From CAYMZZ01 sp964395095 (GTDB taxonomy: Bacteria > Bacteroidota > Bacteroidia > Chitinophagales > Chitinophagaceae): a stretch of DNA of 64,000 nucleotides. Below the pieces are notes generated by a model that did no database searches, was not told where the DNA came from, and saw nothing but the letters and a program-made list of their open reading frames with translations. Location of the stretch: positions 1 through 64,000 of the forward strand of contig CAYMZZ010000007.1 in the NCBI GenBank assembly GCA_964395095.1, read 5' to 3'. A program made the position numbers and the translations under genes. This document shows positions 35,844 through 43,617 of this stretch, piece by piece (the first letter of the stretch is position 1; every line of letters starts with the position of its first letter).

Positions 35844-36344
35844 ATGCGTCCGCAGGATATTGTTATCCTGCTGAAAATTGTCAGTAAAGGCAGCCGACCC
35901 TGGCTCAACAAAGAATTGGCCGAGGATCTATATATAAGCGCTGGCGAAATTACCTACTCGCTTAACAGGAGCAGGCTCGCTGGGCTAATCAATGAAGATA
36001 AAAAAAAGGTGCATGTTCAATCTCTCCTGGAATTTATCCAATTCGGACTTCCTTATGTATTTCCAACCGAGCCAGGCGGGCCCTCTCTCGGTATGCCAAC
36101 AGCACATTCGCATCCCCTTATGAAGGAGGTATTCAAGAGCGAGCAAATCTATGTATGGCCTGATGCAACAGGACACTACTCCGGCATAAGCGTACCTACT
36201 CTATATCCCGGTCAGGTGAGGGCGGCCAAAAGAGATAAAAATTTGTATGCCATGCTGGCTATCATTGATGTGGTGCGCATCGGACGTGCAAGGGAAGTCA
36301 ATCATGCCATACCACTACTAAAGCAGATAATTAAAAATGCATAG
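35844..36344 (+). CDS. Winged-helix protein, putative antitoxin
   Basis: The frame also has ATGs at 35799 and 35829. ATG 35844 (MRPQDIVILLKIVSKG) is chosen because that sequence looks like the family's N terminus and leaves the palindrome upstream. The protein is about 166 aa. Residues 1-65 form a winged HTH (WLNKELAEDLYISAGEITYS, LNRSRLAGLI). The C-terminal half is conserved-looking (GLPYVFPTEPGG, PTAHSHPLMKE, YPGQVRAAKRDKNLYAMLAI). Its stop overlaps the next gene's start by 8 bases. It probably represses the operon and neutralises the nucleotidyltransferase. Confidence 0.75.
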   Translation: MRPQDIVILLKIVSKGSRPWLNKELAEDLYISAGEITYSLNRSRLAGLINEDKKKVHVQSLLEFIQFGLPYVFPTEPGGPSLGMPTAHSHPLMKEVFKSEQIYVWPDATGHYSGISVPTLYPGQVRAAKRDKNLYAMLAIIDVVRIGRAREVNHAIPLLKQIIKNA

Positions 36345-37035
36345 TAAAGCAGATATTGTCACGATCAAAGCTGTTCATGATGCGCTGCAAGAATTGGCAG
36401 ACCAGGTTGTTTTTGTAGGGGGCGCAACAGTGTCGCTATATGCCCAGCGGCAGGCACTTGAATTCAGGCCAACTGATGATGTGGATATTCTAATTGAATT
36501 ATACAGCAGGGCGGAGTATATCGAACTGGAACAGAAACTTCGAAACAAGGGTTTTGCGCCCGATACAACGGCCAGGTTCATTGGACGTTTTAAAATCGAT
36601 GATAAAATTACAGTGGACGTAATGCCCACTTTACCGGAAATACTGGGTTTTTCCAATCCCTGGTATCCAAAAGCATTTGCCCACGCAATAAAGAAAGAAA
36701 TAGAGGAAGGCGTATCTATAAATATTTTTACAGCTCCCTACTTTATTGCCAGTAAATTGGAAGCGTTTAAAAACAGGGGCAAGAATGAACAGGGTGAATT
36801 AGATGGAAGGTTTAGCCAGGACCTGGAAGATATAGTATTTGTCTTTGAACATAGAACTGATATTTTCCAGGAAATGAGGGATGCTGAACCCGAACTTCGG
36901 GAATACCTGCGTGCTGAATTCACTGCGCTCATGAGCCATCCTTATTTTGAAGAATGGATAGACTCAAATACAAGTTATTCATCTCCCAGAATGGTTCGTG
37001 TCATTTTATACAATTTGCAGGAATTTATTAAATAA
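36337..37035 (+). CDS. Nucleotidyltransferase-fold protein, putative toxin
   Basis: The 232-aa protein has an MNT-type nucleotidyltransferase core: VVFVGGATVSLYAQ (GG motif) then RPTDDVDILIE (D-x-D), a third acidic strand (KITVDVMP) and a YFIASKLEAFKNRG-x-QDLEDIVFV tail, as in AbiEii/AbiGii-like and DUF6036-like proteins. The core residues appear intact, in contrast to the relic at 1616. It is translationally coupled to the winged-helix gene, and together they resemble AbiE-type toxin-antitoxin pairs. Confidence 0.75.
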   Translation: MHSKADIVTIKAVHDALQELADQVVFVGGATVSLYAQRQALEFRPTDDVDILIELYSRAEYIELEQKLRNKGFAPDTTARFIGRFKIDDKITVDVMPTLPEILGFSNPWYPKAFAHAIKKEIEEGVSINIFTAPYFIASKLEAFKNRGKNEQGELDGRFSQDLEDIVFVFEHRTDIFQEMRDAEPELREYLRAEFTALMSHPYFEEWIDSNTSYSSPRMVRVILYNLQEFIK

Positions 37036-37039
37036 AATC

Positions 37040-37588
37040 TTATTTGAATAAGTTTCGGCCCTGAAAAAAAATGTTGTGGTCCATGTGTCGTTTCTGATTG
37101 TCACTAAATCCATTCTGCTGCATCGCTACCATGGGATCACAAACATAAAATTTCCCCCTTTCCCGCAAAGCGGTATCCAGGTGTTGATCGCCACTAAAGG
37201 ATAACATGGTTTCATAAAAACGCCGGTGAACCATGTACAACATCAGACCTGAAAACGAACTTGTCGATCCATCATTTTGGATTTTACCATCACTAATTCC
37301 ACCAAGGTAAAGGTCAAAAGAAGTTGGCACATTTTGTATGAAATACCTAAATGCGCCAGGTGCCGTAAATAATAGATCATCTTCAGCAATCAACACAGTT
37401 TCAAGTTGCTTATCCAATGCATCCTGAATGATGCGCTGATGAGCAAAACATATTCCGCGTTGAGGCATCTCACTGTCCTCAATGCCATCCCAGAATTGAA
37501 ATTCCTTTATGTCTTGTATTGCCAATTGACCTAGTAGATGCTCGTACCTATCATTGCGTCGAGGAAGGTGAATGATATTAAGCCTCAT
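37040..37588 (-). CDS. Glycosyltransferase-like protein (GT25 type)
   Basis: The frame begins at 37630, but its first 14 codons overlap a strong hairpin (37615-37640), and Met15 (37588) starts directly with the domain. The protein is about 182 aa. MRLNIIHLPRRNDRYEHLL, then FWDGIE, GICFAHQRIIQDA and VLIAEDDLLF (acidic metal motif) fit the GT25/LPS glycosyltransferase family. It is shorter than most members. It may modify surface glycans. It ends 4 bases from the convergent toxin-like gene. Confidence 0.7.
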   Translation of the reverse strand: MRLNIIHLPRRNDRYEHLLGQLAIQDIKEFQFWDGIEDSEMPQRGICFAHQRIIQDALDKQLETVLIAEDDLLFTAPGAFRYFIQNVPTSFDLYLGGISDGKIQNDGSTSSFSGLMLYMVHRRFYETMLSFSGDQHLDTALRERGKFYVCDPMVAMQQNGFSDNQKRHMDHNIFFQGRNLFK

Positions 37589-37614
37589 CTTGTTGTTAGG
37601 TAGTACACAAACAC

Positions 37615-37640
37615 AAAGAACCCTTCGCATAGGGTTCTTT
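37615..37640. terminator. Hairpin, probably the original tRNA-Arg terminator
   Basis: AAAGAACCCT and AGGGTTCTTT (10 bp perfect) flank a 6-base loop. It lies 40 bases to the left of the 14-bp tRNA-end duplicate at 37681. A similar hairpin lies 33 bases beyond the intact tRNA at 48350-48367. This is what is expected if insertion of the island separated the tRNA from its own terminator and supplied another. Confidence 0.7.
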
Positions 37641-37680
37641 AAAGATTTCTGACAATCCCTAAAATTCTATTAATCCTTAT

Positions 37681-37694
37681 GTAGCCTCGACAGG
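37681..37694 (+). other. Left attachment site (tRNA 3'-end duplicate)
   Basis: GTAGCCTCGACAGG is a 14-bp copy of the acceptor and T-stem end of tRNA-Arg. Similarity stops on both sides (TAT before, GCTAAC after). No other part of a tRNA is present here. Confidence 0.75.
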
Positions 37695-37733
37695 GCTAAC
37701 TAATTTATTGAGAATGAATATCCTTACAAAAAA

Positions 37734-37753
37734 CCGTAAACGAATCCGTAAAC
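37734..37753 (+). repeat. Left tandem CCGTAAAC motifs
   Basis: CCGTAAAC at 37734-37741 and 37746-37753 has a 12-base period. The string ACCGTAAACGAATC is shared exactly with the right end (48307-48320). Integrase arm-type sites are the likely explanation. Confidence 0.6.
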
Positions 37754-38179
37754 GGCGACCTTTGGGTTTGTCATACGTGTCAAATACTCTGCGTTAAAGA
37801 TATCGAATTCAAGTAATCACTTACATTGAAATTTCTGAATAAATGTACAACCCGTGACTTAAATTTCGCTAATCATGTTTCGTTAATTAGTTTTCCAGAC
37901 ATTTGGACAAGTTTGAGTGCAAGAGTTTACTGTAGGAATAATTTCCAGGGGGTTAAGCGGGGGGTATACACGCCAGGGAATGGAGAAAAAATACCAGCGA
38001 AAGGGGCTAAATAACGAATATTTTTTGGGCGTGCAGGGATGGCCACTCGGGAACTCCGCGTACACTGCTACTAATTAACAAATAAGTCAGCGGCAGACCT
38101 TTTTTTTGCACGGAATTTGCCCCCCGGTAAGCGGGATGTCAATTTGTTTACTAATTTGTGGTCCGAGGGCCAATAAACC

Positions 38180-39334
38180 ATGTCGAACAGCAGTTTCATC
38201 AAAGATCTCGCAAAATACGGTCTGGAAAATGATCAGGAAAAATTGTTGGCTGTTCTGGAAGAACTGATCGATCATTCCAGGAAGGCAAAGAAAGTAAATT
38301 TCGCACTCCAGCTACAGTCGCTGTTAAAGGAATCCATCCGTCAGCACAAAACCAGTGCACTCACGAAAGTGGGATCACCCGGTCATATTACGACGCTCGA
38401 GGACAAAGAAATGGGCGAGTTCATTCTTGAGAAAGTTACTTCCAATTACAGCTTTGAAAATCTGATCTGCAGTGATAACGTCATTCGTGATCTGCGGTAT
38501 TTTATCAAGGAGCACCAGTCTATAGAACTTTTGCAAAAAATGGATCTGCCAATTGCCAATAAGGTCATTTTTCATGGACCCTCGGGCTGCGGCAAAACAC
38601 TGGCCTCTTATGTACTGGCAGGGGAACTGAATAAGCTGATCTATGTCATTAACTTGGGAGCGATCGTTTCCTCCAAACTGGGTGAAACGAGCAAGAACCT
38701 AGCAAAGGTGTTCCGAAGAGCTGCGGCGGAGAACTGTGTTATTTTTCTTGATGAATTTGATTCGCTCGGAAAGGTCAGGGACTACAACCAGGATCACGGT
38801 GAAATGAAGCGGGTGGTGAATACCATACTCCAATTGTTTGATTTCATGCCGCAGGACTGCATAGTCATTGCCGCGACCAACCAGGTCGACATGATTGACG
38901 AAGCACTGCTGAGGCGTTTTGACGTGAATATAAAATTTGAGCTTCCTGACCTCGAACAGATAGCAGACCTGATTGAACTTACATTGCGTAATGGCCATTT
39001 TAGATTTGATGGTAAGACGCCTTTACCTGCTATCATCGATCAATGTTTTGGATTGTCCTATTACAGCATTCAGAAAACTTTAATCACGGCTATTAAGCGG
39101 AGCCTCTTTGAGCATAAGGATGAAAAAGTGATACCTCGCGGCACTATCAACACTACTATCTGGAACGAACTCGTATTGCTTGAACGCAAAGCGATGGATG
39201 TCGAAGTGGCGATTGCTCAAAAGTCCATCCCTTCCCGCTCAAGGACTAACAAGCGAGTTCAATCAACTGTTTCCAAAAGAAAAGTTGCCAAAAAGAAAAT
39301 TGCAAAAGTTAAGAAAGCTCCCAAGAAAAAATAA
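38180..39334 (+). CDS. AAA+ ATPase, partner of a subtilase
   Basis: The 384-aa protein has a helical N-terminal region (1-95), then a classical AAA module. Walker A is GPSGCGKT (133-140), Walker B is VIFLDEFD (187-194), sensor-1 is AATN (Asn234) and the arginine fingers are in LLRRFD (245-246). The AAA lid follows, and a very Lys-rich tail closes the protein (last 30 residues). It resembles spastin/FtsH-type AAA domains without a protease of its own. The subtilase gene faces it tail to tail with 7 bases between stops. AAA ATPase-subtilase pairs recur in conflict islands as I recall; the specific role here is unknown. Confidence 0.82.
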   Translation: MSNSSFIKDLAKYGLENDQEKLLAVLEELIDHSRKAKKVNFALQLQSLLKESIRQHKTSALTKVGSPGHITTLEDKEMGEFILEKVTSNYSFENLICSDNVIRDLRYFIKEHQSIELLQKMDLPIANKVIFHGPSGCGKTLASYVLAGELNKLIYVINLGAIVSSKLGETSKNLAKVFRRAAAENCVIFLDEFDSLGKVRDYNQDHGEMKRVVNTILQLFDFMPQDCIVIAATNQVDMIDEALLRRFDVNIKFELPDLEQIADLIELTLRNGHFRFDGKTPLPAIIDQCFGLSYYSIQKTLITAIKRSLFEHKDEKVIPRGTINTTIWNELVLLERKAMDVEVAIAQKSIPSRSRTNKRVQSTVSKRKVAKKKIAKVKKAPKKK

Positions 39335-39341
39335 ATCTTCG

Positions 39342-41777
39342 TTACTCAGCATCCAGATACGCATCGAGGTCTATGGTCGGAATCGCTTCGATAGTATTCA
39401 ATGCGATCATTTCGTTGTACAGATCTCCTGATGCCTTATTTTCCGGGTACTCTGAAATTCTTATCACCAGCGAATAAGGATGGCTTCCCTTTTCCATAGC
39501 AGCACGATACGTCGGATCGATCTCCTTTTTACCTGTACATTTGATGCCGAGTGTTACCGTGTTATCGACCGATTTTATTTTCTCTGCGTCAAGGTAGAAA
39601 TACTGGTATTGAACATTTGAATACAGTCTTGTTTCAATTTGAAAGAAATCATCCGACCAACTCGGGCCATTGGTAATCTTGTAGTCTTCTGCTTTGCCGT
39701 CAGCCAATTGATCGACCGTGACATCCCTGAAAAAACCAAACACGATCTGCAACGGGCAATAATTAAGATGATTGTCAGCAAGCGGGTCTATCTTGTAACA
39801 AAGCGTGGCCGCAAAGCAAAGTTTATTGGGTGACGCCGCCATATACGCTGGCAATTTTATTTTGATCGTTTTTATTTCTTCCAAGTTCAACCTATCCTCG
39901 ATAACATACGTGATCTCGTTTTCGCCGGAAAACAGAATGTTCTCCTCCAGTGGCACACCGCTTCCCGCCACCCGCCTCAATAAATTCTTGAACGGTCGAA
40001 ACAGTTTTGGATTATCACCGCAAGGCAACTGCGCCGCATTCAGGATTATTGCCTTGATGGTCTGGCAGACCAGGGTGGGATAAATTTTTGCGATCTTCGC
40101 AGCTAATGAAGTAACTAGTGGCGTGGCCAAACTGGTACCCGCACTTTTAGAAAAATACCTGTTATTCTGATTTAGCGGAGATGTCAGTACTTCCAGCCCG
40201 GCTTCCATATCAAGGTAATCGCCACCATTATGGACGATGTCAGGCTTATTCAAGTGTTTATTGCGCTGCGCTCGGCTAAATGATGTTCCATTCACCTCCT
40301 GCTCATAATCATAATGAAACTTGCGCGTGTAATAAGCTGGAAATTCTTTTGCCGGCGTAACACCTACATCATAATTGTTCCGGTAATTTTCGGCGATCGC
40401 TCCGACCGTAACATTGTTTAGCGATTCAGCAGGCGCGCAAATATTGGTCAGTTCACAACTATGGATGTCGCTTGGTTTGGCGACACATGAAAAATGGTTG
40501 GGATATTGATGGGAGTCGTGGACTTCATCCCGCAATGACTGAACGTGCTCCTCTGTCAAATTGCCTGTAGAAATAAAGATCAGTATATCGAGTTCGTAAG
40601 CCAGTTTATCCAATTGAAAAGCGAAATCGCTAAAGGAGGAATTATAAGGCTTCGGCAAAAATTCATTAAGGGACATATTAAATAATCGGATGCCCTGCTG
40701 GTGAAGTTGGCGAATACCTGCCAGTATCTGATTCACCTTTAGTTCTTCATTTCCATGCTGCAAAACTTTGAAAACCGCAATATTCGCATGCGAGGCATAT
40801 TCTTCCCGCATATTAATTAAGAAGTCGCTGCCCAGCGCCACCAATCCCGCTACCATTGTGCCGTGTCCATTTTCATCCAAGTAAGGCGCACCGGTGACTG
40901 TTATATCCAAACCAATCCCGCTGTTGACCGGTTGAAGTGGTGCGATCATTTCAACGCCGGTATCGATGATGGCAACGGTCACATTGTTGGGATCCGGTAG
41001 CACCGTAAATCCATACTCGCGGATGACACCCCCGAAGGTACCTGGTCTTACTCGGCTGGCTCTGGAACTGGTAACTGCTTTAATGATATCGAAATTGTCC
41101 AGCAATATTTCCATCTCGTTTTGCGATAGGTTATCTATTTCCAGACTAGTCAAATGAGGATTCACGCGGTAAGGCTTTTCCTGCGCAGTCAGGTATTCAC
41201 GAAGCCTGTCATACAATTGGGCAGACCTGCGATCGATGAATGGCAGGAGATTAAAAGTTGACATGGTTGAGTTGAACGAAATGCGTCTTAGTCTTGAAGA
41301 CAGGAATTCAAAATCCCTGATCAATACGATCACCGCGTACGGTTGACCCTCATAGCTCTCACCTTCGGGGCTATTGTAAAAAGCGTCCAGGTGTTCCCTG
41401 AAAAGTTTAAACCCATTATGATCTCGAATATTGAACAAGCCGGTTTTATTAAAATCCTCATAGGACAAAAGATCCATACCGTAGTCCTTCGAAAATTTTC
41501 TTTGCAGTCCAGCATTGATCCGAACAAGGAAATGAATCCTTACGACCTCAATGATGGCGGGAACCTGAATTGTTCTTTTTCTTTCGCGATCAGCTCGCTG
41601 GCGGTCAAACACCAGAGAAGATGCGCGAAGCCGGCGCTGGTGAAACGGTTTTGGAATTTTGGGATGTTCCTCTTCTTCATCGTCTTCTTGTTTTTTAGGG
41701 AAGGCGCGTTGTTTCTTAAACTTTTCTTTGGCAGCCACTTCGTTCTTCAGGAAAAGAAAGGGTTTGTCTTTTGGCAT
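39342..41777 (-). CDS. Cytoplasmic S8 (subtilisin-like) peptidase
   Basis: The 811-aa protein has no signal peptide and begins with a charged low-complexity region (residues 1-75). A helical and beta N-terminal domain extends to about 255, and a subtilase domain covers about 263-570. The full catalytic set is visible: Asp272 (VAIIDTG), His305 (NGHGTMVAG), Asn406 (STGN) and Ser549 (SAGTSLATP). A C-terminal beta-rich domain of about 240 residues follows. Lack of export and pairing with an AAA ATPase suggest an intracellular, triggered protease. Confidence 0.85.
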   Translation of the reverse strand: MPKDKPFLFLKNEVAAKEKFKKQRAFPKKQEDDEEEEHPKIPKPFHQRRLRASSLVFDRQRADRERKRTIQVPAIIEVVRIHFLVRINAGLQRKFSKDYGMDLLSYEDFNKTGLFNIRDHNGFKLFREHLDAFYNSPEGESYEGQPYAVIVLIRDFEFLSSRLRRISFNSTMSTFNLLPFIDRRSAQLYDRLREYLTAQEKPYRVNPHLTSLEIDNLSQNEMEILLDNFDIIKAVTSSRASRVRPGTFGGVIREYGFTVLPDPNNVTVAIIDTGVEMIAPLQPVNSGIGLDITVTGAPYLDENGHGTMVAGLVALGSDFLINMREEYASHANIAVFKVLQHGNEELKVNQILAGIRQLHQQGIRLFNMSLNEFLPKPYNSSFSDFAFQLDKLAYELDILIFISTGNLTEEHVQSLRDEVHDSHQYPNHFSCVAKPSDIHSCELTNICAPAESLNNVTVGAIAENYRNNYDVGVTPAKEFPAYYTRKFHYDYEQEVNGTSFSRAQRNKHLNKPDIVHNGGDYLDMEAGLEVLTSPLNQNNRYFSKSAGTSLATPLVTSLAAKIAKIYPTLVCQTIKAIILNAAQLPCGDNPKLFRPFKNLLRRVAGSGVPLEENILFSGENEITYVIEDRLNLEEIKTIKIKLPAYMAASPNKLCFAATLCYKIDPLADNHLNYCPLQIVFGFFRDVTVDQLADGKAEDYKITNGPSWSDDFFQIETRLYSNVQYQYFYLDAEKIKSVDNTVTLGIKCTGKKEIDPTYRAAMEKGSHPYSLVIRISEYPENKASGDLYNEMIALNTIEAIPTIDLDAYLDAE

Positions 41778-42048
41778 AAGGTTCAGTTTTGGGGCTTTCT
41801 AAGTTACTGAATACTACGAAAAGGATAGAAATAATCCAGAGGTTTAACAAATAAACGATCATTTACCCTGCGATATTACTGGAACCCGTATTTACACGGA
41901 TGTTTGGCTTTGCATAAGTCAATATCTTTAAAAATAACCCGATCGTGGTATTGAAAAGATAAAGAAAATGAATAGGTTAAAATAAATATCAGCCAGCCGA
42001 TCCTTATTCCACCCTCCGATAACTGCCGTTCAGTGAAAGGAATTCTCT

Positions 42049-42271
42049 GTGCTCAGAAAACTATACGCATATCGTAAGGAGAACTCGACGAGTCGTGATG
42101 ACTTTAGTCATTATCGGTAGAAACCGCTGGATACAGCGACGTTGGTTGACTTTACTTTCACCGCATGCAACAACCAACTAAGACCATCAAGGGCTTAACG
42201 ACACACCGACGGGGTGTAAATGGCCAGATGAGTGAAAAGGGCCTGACGGAGTTTTTGAACATGCTGACGGT
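42049..42271 (+). other. Possible 5' fragment of a group II intron or other element
   Basis: GTGCTCAG at 42049 is followed by structured-looking RNA sequence (GGAGAACTCGACGAGTCGTG, AGTCATTATCGGTAGAAACC). A frame starting at 42166 (MQQPTKTIKGLTTHRRGVNG...) runs into the IS end at 42272. The layout recalls the 5' end of a bacterial group II intron leading into its reverse transcriptase, here cut off. The evidence is weak. The rest of 41778-42048 is the AT-rich leader of the subtilase gene. Confidence 0.3.
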
Positions 42272-42592
42272 GTGTAAGTGTCCCTAAAATTCGGACGGTG
42301 TAAAATTAGAGAGGTCTATTAATTTTAAACTGACAGCATGAAAAAGACACGATTTACTGAAACACAGATTGTTGCTATTTTTAACAGGCTCTACAGGGAA
42401 GCAGTGCTGGATGCCTACCTGTTCTTTGATCTATACCAGGTGAAGCAATTGACAGCAGAATGGATGGATGAATACAACAGACGGAGACCACATGAAGGCT
42501 TGAACAATCAGACGCCAGAAGAAGTAAGAATACAAGTATTTAATAAAGAAAACCCTCTAAAAGAAACTGTCTGAAAAAAGGGGTACTTACAC
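42272..42592 (+). mobile_element. IS3-family deletion derivative
   Basis: The element is bounded by related ends: GTGTAAGTGTCCCTAAAATT (from 42272) and, on the minus strand from 42592, GTGTAAGTACCCCTTTTTTC. It is 321 bp against 1.2-1.5 kb for intact members. The internal frame joins the start of OrfA to the end of OrfB. No obvious target duplication is visible. Confidence 0.65.
42338..42574 (+). pseudogene. IS3 transposase, OrfA start fused to OrfB end
   Basis: The first 15 or so residues (MKKTRFTETQIVAIF) are the classic IS3 OrfA N terminus. The rest (AEWMDEYNRRRPHEGLNNQT PEE) is the end of the OrfB integrase domain, with the last catalytic Glu region lost upstream. The deletion left an open 78-codon frame that cannot be an active transposase. 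Confidence 0.75.
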
Positions 42593-43129
42593 TACGCCTT
42601 TCACCGTTCCCACATAGTATGTGTCTTGAGCCACCAGATAGCCGGGGTGTTTGGTTTCGATCTCTCCAATGGGTTCCTGCTTTTCTTTCTTTCGCTCCAG
42701 GGCAATCACTTGGGCTTCGGCAAGGATCAGGCCATCCTGAGCGACACGCTCTTCCAGTGCTTTTAAACGCTTCTCAAAAATCTCCAGGTTATGACGCTGC
42801 CACACACAACGAACGCCGGCTGCTGATATGAAAATGCCTTTCTTTCTCAGATCATAGCAAGCACTTGACTGGCCATAGGCGGGGAACTCAAAAGCCATCT
42901 TAACGACAGCTTCTTCGACTTCTGGTTCAACCCTGTTTTTTGGGATAGGTTTCCGGCGGCTGATCTCTCTAAGCGCCTCCTCGCCACCTGTGTTATACAA
43001 TTCCTTGATCCGATAAAAGCTGTCCCGGCTGGTACCCATGAGCTTGCAGGCTCTAGTTACATTGTTTAATTGTTCGGCTAAATTGAGAAGTCCAATGCGG
43101 GATTTGATTAACTTAGTTTCAGAGTTCAT
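42587..43129 (-). pseudogene. IS481-type transposase, C-terminally truncated
   Basis: About 180 residues remain from ATG 43129 (MNSETKLIKSRIGLLNLAEQ). An HTH region follows (NVTRACKLMGTSRDSFYRIK), then a second HTH_29/32-type segment and the linker before the rve domain (HPGYLVAQDTYYVGTVKGV). It stops at the right end of the IS3 derivative, and the last few codons belong to that element. The catalytic DDE domain is gone. A candidate terminal end (TGTCAGATCAACTC) lies at about 43187-43200. Confidence 0.75.
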
Positions 43130-43200
43130 GATCTGACATTTTGGGGTCATTAAATTGAAGTGTCATTACTTAAATTTAATCCCTATTGTCAGATCAACTC

Positions 43201-43368
43201 TTAACTTCTACACTTCAAAAAATATTTAGCTTTTCGGAAAAGCTGACTGTGCTTCCCCGGCACGTAGAATCTTTCATCCTTTAACATTTGATTAAATAGT
43301 TCAAATGCTTTGGCTTCAAGAACATCTCCTTTTAGATACGTATTCAGCATTCTCGCCAAGGCGGTCAT
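43201..43368 (-). CDS. Small unidentified protein (possibly cut by an IS end)
   Basis: A 55-aa frame starts at ATG 43368 (MTALARMLNTYLKGDVLEAK) and ends at TAA adjacent to the IS481-type end, so its natural C terminus may be missing. It is predicted helical. No family is known. The remaining stretch to 43617 holds no other gene and includes the promoter of the CHAT gene. Confidence 0.35.
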   Translation of the reverse strand: MTALARMLNTYLKGDVLEAKAFELFNQMLKDERFYVPGKHSQLFRKAKYFLKCRS

Positions 43369-43617
43369 ATTTTAATTTTAAAAATACTAATAATTCAGGT
43401 CAAGCCACACCGTCATTTATTTTCATCCTTGAAAACCGGCTGTAGTAATGACTCCACCCATTTCGGTGCTTATCAAATCTACGGTCCCTCGTTTTCATAG
43501 CTCAGCCTTTTGGTAGCGGTTTTCTAACCCGGATATGTCTGCGTTTCCGGAAAAAAAGTTGACTATTACCCAAAATATTCGTATAATTTAATGATGAAAT
43601 ACAGAAACTAACTGACT

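Noticed and set aside
41343..41810. 155-codon frame antisense to the subtilase N terminus
   Set aside because: It is the shadow of a real gene with complete catalytic motifs in the other strand.
42338..42574. Intact small transposase gene
   Set aside because: It joins the OrfA start to the OrfB end and lacks the HTH body and DDE core.
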